From the NCBI RefSeq assembly GCF_027594745.1, contig NZ_CP110854.1:930001-994000 (forward strand): DNA of 64,000 nt, written 5' to 3'. Each line of letters starts with the position of its first letter. The first letter of the stretch is position 1. Made by a program: the position numbers and the translations under genes. The DNA is from Saprospira grandis. GTDB lineage: Bacteria; Bacteroidota; Bacteroidia; Chitinophagales; Saprospiraceae. This document shows positions 1-12,400 of this stretch, one piece after another. A model generated the notes under the pieces. The model saw nothing but the letters and a program-made list of their open reading frames with translations, did no database searches and was not told where the DNA came from.

Positions 1-1819
1 GCAAAAGCGAAGAGCAGCCATCATGAGTAAAAAGATGTCGCCAGCGCAACAGCTCATCGGCCTCGGCCTGCCGCTCGGGCAAGGGCACAAAATAAAGCAG
101 GGCCGTTTGTATCGGCAACTGTCGGAGCTGCCAGGCCGACAGACTATCGGTAGCAAATAGATAGGGGGCTTGGGGGCCTTTTTGGGCCAAAGCCAAATGC
201 AGCAGACTATAATCGCCAGAAGCTGCCAGGGGCTTAAAATCGGCCAAACTGGCCTCCTCTGCTCGATAAAAAGAGCCTCTAAAGCGTTGAAAAAGCAGAT
301 CGAAGCCAGAAGTAGGCAGCAAGCCCATAGCTGGCGCCCGCTGATCTATGGCCAAGACATTTTTGCCCAAATTGGCCTTTTGGCTGCTGCTATCTGTAGG
401 CAAAAAGCGATAACTCAGCTCCAGCTCCTTGATCAAATAGGGCAATTCGGCATAGCTTTTCTCTTCGGTAACCGCTTGGCGCAAAAGGGCCTCAAAAGGC
501 AGCTGCCAGAGGGGGCCATCCAGATAAAGCTGTATTCCTTCTTTGTTTTCGGCCAGTCCGAGGGCCAAAAAGCGCTTATAAAAGCTATGCGCCTGCTGCA
601 AATAGACCTTAGAGGGCTGGGTATTTTTTTGGGCCAATAGGCTGGCTAGTTGCGCCGTTGCCTGTTGGAGATCCTCGCTGCGGCCTAGCTTCCAGAAGCC
701 CAGTAGCTGCTCTGCATCGGCGGCCAAAAGATAGCTTTCTTCTTGGGCGGTATAATAAAGCAAAAACTCTTCGTTTTCCTTCAGTTGCTTCCGCAATTGG
801 GCCAGACTAAATTGGGGCAAGGGCGCATAAGTAAGCGCATATCGGCTAGGCGATTCTTCTGCTAGGCGAGCCTGCCAAAGGGCCAAATTGGGGGTGGTTT
901 GTCCGGCCAAAAGCAAACTATCGCTGCGAACATCCTTTCGTTGAGGCCAAAGTAATGCTCTTTTTTGCCAAACTCTAGCCTCTAGGGCCAGCTGCAGGGC
1001 CTGCTCAAAATACTGCGCTTGGGCCTCTTGGCTAAACTGCTGTTGGTAAAGGGCCACCGACTGCTCCCAAACCGCTGCGCTAAGGGTTAGCAAGCGTTTG
1101 CGCAATGGGCTATAAGGCCGCAATTGGGTCCAGGCTTGTTCTAATTTTTGGCGACTCACCTGCAAGGACAACAAAGCAGACTTTGCGGGTTCCCAGCTGG
1201 CTTGTCGGCTCAAAATTTCGGCTTCTAATAATAGGCTCTCGGCCTGTTGGCCCAAGCTAGCTAAAAGCTCCAGAGACTTTTCGGCCAAATACTTTTTGCG
1301 AAAGCGGTTTTGGCTTCGCTGCAGCTCTAAAAAATAAGCTTTAGCCAAGAGAAATAGCTGTTCTTCTCGGCTCAGGAACTGAATCGCCTGCTCCAAATAA
1401 ATAGAAGAGCTGGGGCGTTTTTGGGCCAAATGCAGCAGGATTTCGCCCCAATAGGCCGTTCCTTCCAAGCCCTCCCAATAAGTGAGGGCCTTTTCTGTAT
1501 CTTCCTCCATCAGGGCTTGGCCCGTCTTCCAGCGCCAAAACAGGCGCAGGCTATCTCCCTGCTCGAGGCTATCCATCAGGCTAAGCCCCTCTTGCCAAAA
1601 AGGCGCACGATTAGGCAGCGGCAGCTCGCCCAATAATTGGAGATAAGCTAAGCGGTCTGCGCCCTCCAAACTGGCTAAAGCCGTTTGGGCGGCAGCTTGG
1701 GCGCCTTCCCAATCTAGGGCGGCTTGGCGATTTTGAATGCTAGAAAGCGATTGGCCGAAGCTGCTCAAAGCAGTCAAGCCAAGAAATAAGATGGTAAAAA
1801 TGGGCTGTATTCGAGCCAT
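1..1819 (-). CDS. Secreted helical-repeat protein with degenerate CHAT-like domain (partial, C-terminus outside window)
   Basis: The frame is open from an ATG at 1819 to the window edge, giving 606 visible codons. It begins MARIQPIFTILFLGLTALSS, a signal peptide ending near SSFGQ, so the protein is probably exported. Residues about 25-400 are Leu/Ala/Gln-rich helical sequence, possibly TPR-like. From about residue 330 the sequence resembles the CHAT (caspase-like peptidase) fold: LLYYTAQEESYLLAAD, then GPLWQLPFEALL, PYLIKELELSYRFLPT and YSLLHLALAQ. In CHAT proteases the last element normally reads HLATHG and carries the catalytic His; here that position is not His, and the Cys segment lies off the window. 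I infer a secreted, probably non-proteolytic CHAT relative. The glycosyltransferase lies just upstream on the same strand. Confidence 0.7.
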   Translation of the reverse strand, partial: MARIQPIFTILFLGLTALSSFGQSLSSIQNRQAALDWEGAQAAAQTALASLEGADRLAYLQLLGELPLPNRAPFWQEGLSLMDSLEQGDSLRLFWRWKTGQALMEEDTEKALTYWEGLEGTAYWGEILLHLAQKRPSSSIYLEQAIQFLSREEQLFLLAKAYFLELQRSQNRFRKKYLAEKSLELLASLGQQAESLLLEAEILSRQASWEPAKSALLSLQVSRQKLEQAWTQLRPYSPLRKRLLTLSAAVWEQSVALYQQQFSQEAQAQYFEQALQLALEARVWQKRALLWPQRKDVRSDSLLLAGQTTPNLALWQARLAEESPSRYALTYAPLPQFSLAQLRKQLKENEEFLLYYTAQEESYLLAADAEQLLGFWKLGRSEDLQQATAQLASLLAQKNTQPSKVYLQQAHSFYKRFLALGLAENKEGIQLYLDGPLWQLPFEALLRQAVTEEKSYAELPYLIKELELSYRFLPTDSSSQKANLGKNVLAIDQRAPAMGLLPTSGFDLLFQRFRGSFYRAEEASLADFKPLAASGDYSLLHLALAQKGPQAPYLFATDSLSAWQLRQLPIQTALLYFVPLPERQAEADELLRWRHLFTHDGCSSLL

Positions 1820-1855
1820 AGGAGTAGCACTAAAGGTGTTGGTAGATGCTGCGCA

Positions 1856-2968
1856 TCAAAGCGCTTCATAATAAGTTAATAGCTTTTGGGCTTCCTTTTC
1901 CCAAAGCCAATCTTGCTTAGCCAAACGGCAATTTGCTTGTAGTTGTTGATAAAGCTGGGGCTCATCTAGTAATCGGCGGATGGCCCTTGAAATTGCCTTG
2001 GGACTCAGTTCTTCTAGCAAAAGGGCCACCTCATATTCGGCCAGATGCCGTTGATATTCTGGAAAAGCCATATTCAGGCTGGGTTTTTCTGCTTGAACGT
2101 AATCAAAGAACTTGTTGGCCAAAGAAAAGTAGTAACTCTGTCCCTGATGCTTGAGCAGATTGAGGCCCAAATGCGCCTGAGGGGTTATTTTTTGCAGTTC
2201 TTCGGGTGGCAGGAAGCCCCAAAACTTAAGCTGTTCTCCCAAGTTAAGACTTTGCGCTTGTTCTTGCAAACTCGCCATTTTATCGCCCTTGCCCAAAAGC
2301 CAAAGCTGAACTTCTTGAGGCGAAAAATCGGCTAAAGCGGCAAGGAGTTCCTCTAGCCCCCTACCCTCGTTCAACATCCCTTGATAAATAAGAATCAGAG
2401 GACCATTTTCGGGATAACGAACGGCTGGCTGGGCTTTGGGCTGTGCAAGAGGCAGGTTGCGAATTACGCCAAAGGGCTGGCCGTGCTGCTCCTCAAACAA
2501 ATCGGCCAAACTCTGACAGACCGTATAGGCCAGATCTACCTTCGGGATATAGTGGCGGGCAATCCAGGCCCAGATGGCTCGTATTTTAGGGCGACGGACC
2601 ACCTCTGGCATTTCTTCAAAGTATTCATGGGCATCAAAAACTAAGCGTTTCCCCTTTAGGCGAGCCGCCGCATGTCCTGCCGGCAAACTATCTAAATCTA
2701 CAGCGCAAAGAATATCAAATTGCTGAAAAAGCAGAAAGAAGAATAGCCGCAATTGGTACTCGATATAAAAGAATTTTCCAGCCTGAAAAAAACAGTTTAG
2801 GCGCTTTTGCGCATAAGGCCTATCGGGCAGAGGCAGAGAGTCTTTTTGCTTTCGCCCCACCAAAGTAAGTTGATAACCTGCAGTCTGCAAGCTTAAACAA
2901 ATACGGTGCATTCGCTGATCTTGCAAGAGGTCATTGGTGACACTACAATATATTTTTTTCTTCAACAT
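1856..2968 (-). CDS. GT4-type glycosyltransferase (GT-B fold)
   Basis: The protein has 370 residues. The N-terminal half shows a Rossmann-like domain (IYCSVTNDLLQDQRMHRI, later LVFDAHEYFEEMPE) and the C-terminal half has the GT4 pattern: ILIYQGMLNEGRGLEELLAA, LWLLGKGDK, and the donor-site stretch ANKFFDYVQAEKP, which corresponds to the usual SNKLFEYMAAGKP. It probably transfers a sugar from a nucleotide donor to an envelope or exopolysaccharide acceptor in the cytoplasm; the acceptor cannot be told from sequence. There is no signal peptide or membrane segment. The next gene on this strand begins 37 bp downstream, so the two may be cotranscribed. No other polysaccharide genes lie nearby. Confidence 0.85.
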   Translation of the reverse strand: MLKKKIYCSVTNDLLQDQRMHRICLSLQTAGYQLTLVGRKQKDSLPLPDRPYAQKRLNCFFQAGKFFYIEYQLRLFFFLLFQQFDILCAVDLDSLPAGHAAARLKGKRLVFDAHEYFEEMPEVVRRPKIRAIWAWIARHYIPKVDLAYTVCQSLADLFEEQHGQPFGVIRNLPLAQPKAQPAVRYPENGPLILIYQGMLNEGRGLEELLAALADFSPQEVQLWLLGKGDKMASLQEQAQSLNLGEQLKFWGFLPPEELQKITPQAHLGLNLLKHQGQSYYFSLANKFFDYVQAEKPSLNMAFPEYQRHLAEYEVALLLEELSPKAISRAIRRLLDEPQLYQQLQANCRLAKQDWLWEKEAQKLLTYYEAL

Positions 2969-3033
2969 AAGCCCAAAGATAGAGAAGAGATGGCAAGAAC
3001 CTATAGCTTTTATCCTCTAGACGCTATTTTTTT

Positions 3034-3145
3034 GGGGCCTGCCGCCTTCGGCGGCCGGGCCCTTTCGGGGCTCGCAAGCCTGCTCGGCCCTGCAGCCCTG
3101 CGGGCTTGGGTCTGGCCTACGGCCACCCCTACAGGCCCCTAGGCC
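3034..3145 (-). repeat. Dispersed GC-rich modular repeat, copy 1
   Basis: It begins TTTTTTTGGGGCC and contains the scaffold GCTCGCAAGCCTGCTCGGCC, a GTCTGGCC box and an end AGGCCCCTAGGCC. Variable inverted repeats such as CCGCCTTCGGCGG sit between the conserved boxes. It belongs to the same family as 13 other intergenic elements in this window. Strand is set so that the plus orientation reads CTAGCGATGTGC to AGGCCCC. Confidence 0.8.
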
Positions 3146-3394
3146 AATCCTCCCCTACTGCTCAGCTACAAGCCGCTTCGCGCCTTCAAGCTTCGCAGGC
3201 TCGCGCCAAGCGCGCCCGGCCGGCGGCTGGCGGCGGCCACCCCCTTCTCTGCACCTGAGCTAATCTAACCCTCAATATATTCCATTTCAGGCCTAGTCCT
3301 CCCCTGCGCAGCCCCCGCCTGGGGGCTGGGCTCCTTTGGCCTTGGAGGCCAAAGCGCCCAGCATTACGATGCCCCCCTCCGGGGCGCATCATCC
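3146..3394. other. GC-rich intergenic spacer, no gene
   Basis: About 250 bp of GC-rich sequence between repeat copy 1 and the adhesin terminator. It holds several small inverted repeats (for example CCCCGCCTGGGGG and TTGGCCTTGGAGGCCAA) but no convincing reading frame. It may be decayed repeat material. Confidence 0.5.
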
Positions 3395-3430
3395 ATAAAA
3401 AAAGGGCTGTCGGAAAAACCGACAGCCCTA
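3395..3430 (-). terminator. Rho-independent terminator of the adhesin gene
   Basis: On the minus strand, AGGGCTGTCGG and CCGACAGCCCT form an 11-bp stem around a T5 loop, followed by a run of seven T. It lies about 20 bp after the adhesin stop codon. Confidence 0.9.
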
Positions 3431-3450
3431 AAATCTATGACTCTACTAGA

Positions 3451-6400
3451 TTAGCGAAGCAAATTCACAGCACCGTGAATAATCTCCGTCTCATTATCAA
3501 TGTACATCACCTCAGCATACCAAGCATAAACCCCAGAATTCATTGGCTTGCCCTTAAAGCTACCATCCCAACCCTGTTGAGGATCATTAGGATCAAGGTC
3601 TACACCTTCATACACCAACTCGCCCCAGCGGTCATACACTCTAAACACCAAAATCTGTTCTACCTTCTCATCGCCCTGAATAAAGAAGCGGTCATTATTC
3701 CCGTCATTATTCGGCGTAAAGGCCGTAGGTGCAGCGGCATTTCTAGGCTTCTCCATCTTCACCACAATCGAGCTATCCTGCATACAGCCAGAAGCATTCA
3801 TGGCCGTAAACTGATAAATGCCCGACTCATAAGGCGTAATGTCCACCATTAGACTACTATCCAGCAATGCCCCAGCGTTAATCTCGGTCCACCACCAGCT
3901 CGCTGCAGTCGTATCATTCAAGTCCGCAAAAAGCGTCAAGGTATCGCCATACTCTAGCACATACTCCACTTCACCCGAATCTAAGGCCGGACCAAAGCTC
4001 GTGATAAAGAAGGGATCTGCCGCTTCTACCGTCACCAAAGTATCAAAGAGACAACCATTGTTATCTTGGACATACAAAGGATAAATCCCCGCTTCCAAGC
4101 CCACAAAGAGGTTACCCCCCTGGAACGTCAAGCTATCTAGACTATAAGTATAGCCACCCAACAAAGTCGATCCGCCCGTTCCATCCAACTGAATGCTTCC
4201 GTTCGCATCGCCCACACAGGCTACGCCTGTAATACTAAGATTGCCAATACCTACTTCCGTCGGATTCGCCAAGCTAATGCTTGTATCTACCTTACAGCCG
4301 TTAGCATCTTCCACATTAAGCGTATAGTTGCCTGCCGCTATGCTATCCACAGTAGGCGTTAGCGCCCCATTGGACCATAGATAACTATAAGGCGCTGTTC
4401 CACCAGCTACCGTAGAGCCCAAAGCTCCTGTACTGTTGTTGTAGCAATCCACCGCGCGAACTTGGTTCAAGCTCAACTCTAGTTCCGCAGGCTGACCCAC
4501 TTGGTAGCTAAAGCTATCCACACAGCCGTTAATCGATTGGACCACCACGCCATATTGGCCAGCAGCTACAGCCGTAATGCTTGTGCCCACAACTCCATTG
4601 CTCCAGTAACTCGCCTGCAAAGGCTCATTCGAGTTCGTAATGCTAATCGAACCCGTAGAGGCTCCATAACAATCTACATCATCAATTGCTACCGTAATGC
4701 TCAAGGCCAAGGCCTCGCCCACTACTGCCGTATCTAGCTGCGTACAGCCATTAAGGTCGGTTACACTTACATAATAAGTACCTGCAGAAAGACCAGTCGC
4801 TACATTCGTCGTCTGACCCAAAGGATCTGACCACTGATAGCTCAAGGTTCCTGTTCCGCCTGAAGCCATCACCTGAGCGCTTCCGTCTGCGCTGCCACTA
4901 CAGCTAGCATCTGTTACATTCACTATTTGGCTGCTGATTCCTGAGCTTTCATTTACTGTTGCCGTACGGACCAGAGAACAGCCGTTAGCATCTGTAATCG
5001 TCACGCTATAGCTACCTACTGTCAAGTTCGAGTTCACATCGCTGCTCGCTCCATTCGACCAAGCATAAGTATAGTCTCCATTGCTGTTTGGCGTTCCACC
5101 ACTCACAATAGCCGTAATTTGACCAGAGGCCCCACCAAAGCAAAGCGCATCCGCAGTATTTAGGGTTGCCACTAGCTCACTAGCGGGTTCCGTCACTATA
5201 ATCTGACTGTTGGTCACACAACCATTGGCATCCGTTACGCTGACCACATAAGTCCCTGCGGCCAAACCGCTAATACTTTGGCCCGTCATTCCGTTGGACC
5301 AAGCAAAGCTGTAAGGTAGGGTTCCGCCACTCAAGAAGACCGTGGCCGTTCCATCGGCTCCCCCTTTACAGTTCACCGCCGTCATTCGAATCGTATCGAC
5401 GACTAGTGCCGCAGGTTCTACCATATTGACATCCAAGGTCGTGCTACAGCCATTCGCATCTGTTGCCGTTACTGTATTTATGCCAGCGCCTAGGCTTGTT
5501 GCCGTCGCACTAGTCTCGCCATTGGGCCAGAGATAAGTATAAGGAGCATTCCCTCCGCTAGCCACTACTGTTGCCGTTCCATCTTGATCGCCATTACAGC
5601 TAGGGTTACTGCTCGATACAAAGCTCAATACTACAGGATCTGGATTTTGTAGCAAAACTTGTGCTGTTACAGAACAGCCTTGACTATCTACCACCACCAC
5701 AGAGTAAGCGCCTGGCGCTAGGTTCATTGCAGTAGCTGTAGTTTGTCCATCAGACCAAAGGTAAGTATAAGGGGCGGTTCCACCGGTGGGAACGGCCGTA
5801 GCGCTACCGCTATTCGCTCCAGCACAGGCGGCTGTATTTGTCGTAATCGTTGTGCTCAACAAGCTAGGCTCGCCAATCACAATACTTTCTACGAGCTGAC
5901 AAGCATTGGCATCGGTTACCGTTACGCTATGCGTTCCTGCCGATAGCCCTACTGCGGTCGCCGTTCCTTGGCCATCTGACCAGAAGTAAGTATAAGGCAT
6001 TGTTCCACCTTGTACGCTTACCGTAGCATTACCATCTGTACTTCCGTTACAGCTAGGTTCATTGGCGCTCATGCTAGCCGTTAGGGCGGCGGGCTCTTCT
6101 ACTTCTGTAGTAGATACCATATCACAACCATTGGCATCGGTGACCGTCACCTCATAAGTACCGGCCATTAGGCCCGTAATAGTGGTGCCCGTCATACCAT
6201 TATCCCAGTTGTAGCTATAAGGAGGCGTTCCACCGCTAGCGCTTACGCTAGCCGTTCCATCGCTTCCGCCTGCACAAGATACATCCGTATCGCTTAGGCT
6301 CAACTGAATGGCCGTAGGCTCCGTAATCGTTACCGAAATGGGCAATACACAGTTGTTTCCATCTCGGACCTCTACCGTGTAGGTCCCTGCGCAGAGCCCC

Positions 6401-9400
6401 GTAAAGTTATTATTGCTGCTAAACACATTGCCTGTTTGACCAGGACCTAAAATGCGGTATTCATAGCCATTTACGCCCAAAGTACCCGTTCCAGATACGG
6501 CGGTAGCGATAATTTGGCCATCGCAATCATTGGCACAGAATACATTCACTTGCTGGATCGTCGCATCCAAAGGTACTGGATCGGCTAAGCTGATGCTATC
6601 AATAGCGGTACAGCCAGAAGCATCCGTTACCGTTACGGCATAAGTCCCTGCTGCCAAGTTGCTAGCAATTGTACCATTTTGAGCTTGGGCGCCAGACCAG
6701 GCATAAGTATAAGGGGCAATGCCACCACTAGCCGTAACCTGAGCCGCTCCATCTGCTGCACCGGGGCAGCTAATTGCTGCGCCGTTATAGTTCGAGTATT
6801 GTTGAACAGTCATCACGATAGGAGCTGGCTGCAACAAAACAGCAACCGCAGTATCTGAACAACCTCGGCTATCTGTAGCCAAAAGGGTGTAAGTACCTGC
6901 CCCCAAATTGAAGAGGTCCTCTGTTGTTTCCCCTGTAGACCAAGAGAAGGTATAGTTAGGCGTACCACCCTGAGCATCGGCGTCGATCATTCCAGTACTA
7001 TCTCCAGCACAACCAGGCTGTGTAATAGATAGAATGTTGGCTTGTACTGCAGTTGCAGGTTGGCCTACCGCTACAGAAGCAGTATTCGTACAACCTGTAG
7101 CATCAGTCAAAGTTAAATCATAACTACCGGCAGCCAAGTTAGAAATTTGGCTTGTTGTAGCCCCATTCGACCAGTTGAAGCTGTAAGGGGTAACCCCACC
7201 TACAGCCGAAGCGCTAGTGCTTCCATCTGTACCACCAAAACAAGTGACAGCTACAGTACTAAAGTTGATCTGAATAGGAGCAGGATCTACCAGTGTGCCA
7301 TTATCTGTAACTACACAGCCATTGGCATCTGTAATGGTCACGCTATAAGCAGCCGCTGTAAGGTTCGTAGCGGGGTTGCTTGTTTGGTTATCTGACCAAA
7401 GGTAGCTATAGGGTTGAGTTCCTCCTGTTACAGTGGCCTCTAGGGTTCCATCAGAACCAGCAAAACAGCTAGGGTTAGTAGCGAGCATAGCTGAAGTGGC
7501 CAAAACAGTAGGTTCAGTAATGATAAAGCAGCTATCAATTGTACAGCCATTATTATCCGTTACTGTTACACAATAAGTATCTGCTACGAGGTTGCTATTA
7601 GTTGCTGTAGTTGCTCCATTGCTCCAGTTATAGCTAAAGGGTGCAGTACCTGCAGATGCCGTCAAGGCGATTTCGCCATCATTTCCGCCATTACAACTTA
7701 CGGCACTTACTGTTGCTGCCAGCTGAATAGCCAAAGGATCTGTAAGTGTAATGCAATCTGTAAATGTACAGCTATTAGCATCGGTAACTGTCACACAGTG
7801 GTTTCCAGCCAAAAGGTTACTAGCTGTAGGAGTAGTCTGTCCATCAGACCAAAGGTAGCTATAAGGCTGTGTTCCACCAGTCACCACTGCAGAGGCTTGG
7901 CCGGTAGCAGTTCCTGCACAAGCAGGATCTGTTCCCGATAATGTAGCAGTTAAGGCTGCGGCAGGTTCTGCTACCGTAGCAGTAGTAACTAGGCTACAGC
8001 TATTTCCGTCTGTAATCGTTACATTATATGTACCTGCGATGAGGTTAGTAGCCGTAGCTGTTGTTTGAGCAGAAGCATCATCCCATACATATGTATAAGT
8101 TCCTGTTCCACCTGTTGCTGTTACCGTAGCAGCACCATCATTTCCACCAAAACAATTTACAGCCACAGTAGAGCTAGTCGCTGCTAGAGCCGTAGGCTCA
8201 TTGACTGTTGCCGTTGCTGTAATGCTACAGTTATTAGCATCTGTAATGGTTACCGTATAAGTAGCAGCGCTAAGAGCCGTTGCGGTTGCTGTAGTTTGAC
8301 TAGAAGCATCATCCCATACATAAGTATAAGGAGTGGTTCCACCTGCAGCCACTACGGTTGCTGTACCATCTGTTCCAGCATTACAATTCACATCAGTAGC
8401 TGAGGTTGTAGCCGTAAGCGCAGCGGGTTCTGTCACTACTTGCTGATCTGTTACAGAACAAGAATTGGCATCTGTTACCGTCACGGTATAAGTGCCAGCA
8501 GCTAGGCCAGTAGCCGTTGCCGTAGTTTGAGCAGAAGCATCATCCCAGGCATAAATGTAAGGTGGTGTTCCATTGCTCACAGCAACAGTAGCTGTTCCAC
8601 TATTGTCTCCTGCACAGCTCAAATTAGTCCCTGACATGACTGTTTGTATAGCCGCAGGTTCTGTCACAGTAGCACAATCTGTAAAGGTACAGCCATTGGC
8701 ATCTGTAATAGTTACACAATATGTACCCGCGCTTAAGTTGCTAGCCGTAGCTGTTGTTTGTGCAGAAGCATCATCCCATAGATAAGTATAAGAAGTAGTG
8801 CCACCAGTTGCTGTAGCACTTACCGAAGCATCAGCAAAGCCGTTGCAACTAGCATTTGTAGTTGCTAAAGTAGCGCTTAAGGGTTGTGCAGGCTCTGTTA
8901 CAGTGCCACAGTCTGTAATACTACAACCATTGGCATCTGTAATAGTTACACAATATGTACCAGCAGTTAAGTTGCTAGCCGTTGCCGTAGTTTGAGCAGA
9001 AGCGTCATCCCATAGGTAAGTATAAGTTCCAGTGCCCCCCGATACGGTTGTAGCCAAGCTACCATCATTTCCTGCATGGCAATTTACATTGGTCACTGCA
9101 GTAGTTACCGTCAAGGCAGCAGGCTCAGTGACTACAATATTGGCTGTATCTCTACAACCTGCAGCATCTTCTACAATCAAGTTGTATGTTCCTGCTGCAG
9201 CATTATATACTGTATCGGCAGAGCTGCTAAACAAGAAAGAAGAACCTCCTGTCCAAGTATAAGTATAAGGAGTTGTTCCCTGTGTTGTTCCTGTTGCTAA
9301 AGTAGCGCTATCAGCATTACAAGCAATAGGAGTTACTTCATTGAGGGCTAAAACAGGAGGATTATTGCTTGCCGTAATGTTCAAGCTCGTATCGGCAGTA

Positions 9401-12400
9401 CAACCATTGGCATCTGTAATCGTCACGCCATAGGTTCCTGAGTTAAGGCCAGTAATAGCCGCTGTAGTTCCTCCATTAGACCAATCATAGGTATAAGCAG
9501 CTGTTCCACCCAATGCTTCTACTTCTATGGCACCTAAGGTACCACAAGCAGGACCAGTTTGCGAGACGACAGCCATTTGTAGTTGGTCCGGACGAACAAT
9601 GTCCAAACAAATAGAAGATGTACATCCATTATTATCAGTCATGGTCACACAGTAGTTGCCCGGAGCAAGGTTGCTCTGGCTAGCGGTTGTTCCTCCATTA
9701 GACCAAAGGAAACTATAAGGAGCAGTTCCCCCTGTTCCAGCAACCGTCGCACTACCATCATTGGCTGAACAACCTGCTTGCGTACTCGATTGCAAAAAGA
9801 CTACTGGCGCAGTAGGTGCAGGATATAAATAACTGCTATCTATGCTGCTACATCCTGTAGTACTCTCGGTAACGGTCAAATAGTAAACACCAGTCGGAAT
9901 AGTCAAAAGGCTTGAACTACTCACGGCGTTATCCACTTGTCCAGTAGACCAGCTAAAGTCATAGGCGGTGCCGCCAGTGGCCGTAGCATCAATCTGTCCG
10001 TTGTTATTACAAACAGGGTCGGTATTCGTAAAGTTGATGACAGGGTTACCATCAATAGTTACTTGGAAGTCGACCGTTTGAGGGCAGCTCAAAACTTGAA
10101 CACCACTATGGTCCACTACAGATAGAATGGTAGCGGTATAGCTTTGAGTACTGCTTGGCGCTACCGTAATACTATTGGCAGTACTGCTCAAAATCCCTGT
10201 ACTGGGGCTCCAAACTACACTATCTGTAGGCGTCAAGCCCGTAAGACTGAGGGTCGTATTTTCTCCGCTACAAATTGTTACATCTCCAGAACCAGTAGCC
10301 TGAGGTACAGGATCTACATATAGGTAGACGGTATCTTCTGTAGAGAGTCCACAACAATCTGTAAAAATAGAAAGGGTAATCGTATAAAAGCCAGCTACAT
10401 TAAATTGAGTATAAGAGGTAGACATGACATTACCGGGGTTGGGAATTGCCCCATTAAAGCCCCAGTTATAGGTATCTGCATTTTGTAGGCTCTCAAAGCT
10501 CGCAAAATCGCCTTGGCAAAGCTGGAAAGTATCCGCACTCAAGGCTGTTGCTCCTGCCACGAGAATTTCTGGACGAGTAACCAAGAAGGATACATTATGA
10601 AAGCCTTCATAGCTATCTCCAGCATGCTCTACAGTATAACGATCCAAGTTGGTATATACCAAGTTGGCAGGGTTGTCTGTACTTGTTACTGGTGTAGCTG
10701 CTCCTGTAATAGGGTCAAAGTTCCAGCTAGTAACCCCGGCCCCAGTTGCCGTAGCAGGAGCTTCAAAGCTCATAGGGGTGTTGATACAGTTTACGTTTTG
10801 AGCCAGGATGACTGGCTGGGCAGCCAAATCAAAGCTAGATACATTGGTCGATAAAGCCGTACCGCCAGCAAGATGAATAGCTGCAGCTTCTCCAGGGAAG
10901 CCATCACCACCATCACCGCCAAGACCACCACTTCCGCCGTCTCCGCCGTCTCCGCCGCCACCAATGCTACAATCAGTTACCCCACCTATACCACCAGCAC
11001 CTCCTGTTCCAGCAGCACCACCATTACCGCCCAAACCAGCGGCACCAGCAGAACCCGCCAAAACATTACTCTGGCTCAAACGACCATTGGCTCCATTTAA
11101 ATAGAGGTAGAGACCAAAAGAAGCCCCTCCAGAAGTTCCACCAACACCAGCTTCTCCGCCGCAGCCACCGCCGCCGCCGCCGCCACCAGACGAACCCGAT
11201 CCATTGTTACAGAAAGAACCTTCTTCGGCAGCGCCACCGCCACCACCGCCACCGCCAGTACCATTTGTACCCGCAGTACCGTTGGTCCCAGATGCACCGG
11301 TAATAAAGAAACCACCAGTGTGACTTCCCAAACTACCATTTACACCATTGGTTCCCGCTACACCATTTACACCATTGGCGCCATCACAGCCATCCATTTC
11401 TTTTCCAGAACAGCTGCCATCGTTATCATTACTACAACCAGAAAAATCACATTGGTTGTTTTTTCCAGCTCCACCAGCGGCTGCACCGCAACCACCAGGA
11501 GCACCATTTTGGCCATCGCGGCTTCCACAGTCAGCCTGACCGTTTCCTCCACCTTGTCCACCCGGACAACAAGCAGAAGAACCAGCAGCTCCACCATTGT
11601 GCTGCACACAACCATCATCATCTCCATCTACTCCATTGCCACCATTGCCGCCATTGACACCATCAGCGCCATCAGCGCCATCAGCGCCATCACCAGCATT
11701 ACCTGCCCGAATCTGCGTCCGAACAATGTCGTAATCAGAACAAGAGGTAAGGTGAACGCCATAAGTAGACATCCCCGGCTGGTTCGCATCATCTGTGGTA
11801 ATGGTCAAATCCTGTAGACGGAAACCCGTATTGCTATTTCCATAAAAGGTGACCAAACGCTGAGAACCCACAGGTCCTTCTGGGTTGGCCGTAGTTCTGT
11901 TAATCGTTGTAGCCCCTGCCAAAGATGTTTTCTCCCAAGCATTAGCCGGATCAAATCCTCCTTCTACCGTCATGAAACTGCTCAAGAAAAGAGGGTTGTC
12001 CATATTATAGGTACCAATAGCTAATTTAAGGACACTATTATTACAAGCGGCCCGACTCAAAGCTTCTTCCAAAGAGGTAGGATCAGCCTGCGTTCCCGCA
12101 GCAGCTGCCGTCCCCGTAGGCGATACATATATATTTACACAGTTGGCAATCACTGGAGGGGTCCCCACTTCCAACTGAGCAGTTGTTGTGCGTACACAAC
12201 CTGTTAAAGGATTTGTTACCGCTAAGGTATATTCATAAATGCCCGCAGCAGCAGGTACATTGACCGAAATTGTAGAAGTGGTGCCCGAAACATTGCCCTG
12301 TCCTAAAGAGGCCATGCTAGGATCAAACCACTCAAAGGTAGAACCCGCAGCATCCGATACGCCCGTGAGCAAGAAACTAGCTCCCGAACAAACCGAAGCA

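Noticed and set aside
170..640. Plus-strand 156-codon frame at the left end
   Set aside because: It is antisense to the CHAT-like protein, whose frame has a signal peptide and domain-like sequence and is open throughout 1-1819.
3186..3392. Frames inside GC-rich repeats (also at 14601, 18145, 31181, 33702, 37909, 44327, 46463, 54524, 60172)
   Set aside because: They translate the modular repeat in arbitrary frames (recurring words such as GLLGPAAL and GRADLRA) and depend on repeat orientation, not on coding.
11320..11817. Plus-strand frame antisense to the adhesin (165 codons), and other long frames across 3475-13945
   Set aside because: These are antisense shadows of the Thr/Gly/Ala-rich adhesin; their Ile/Ser/Thr-rich translations have no domain features.
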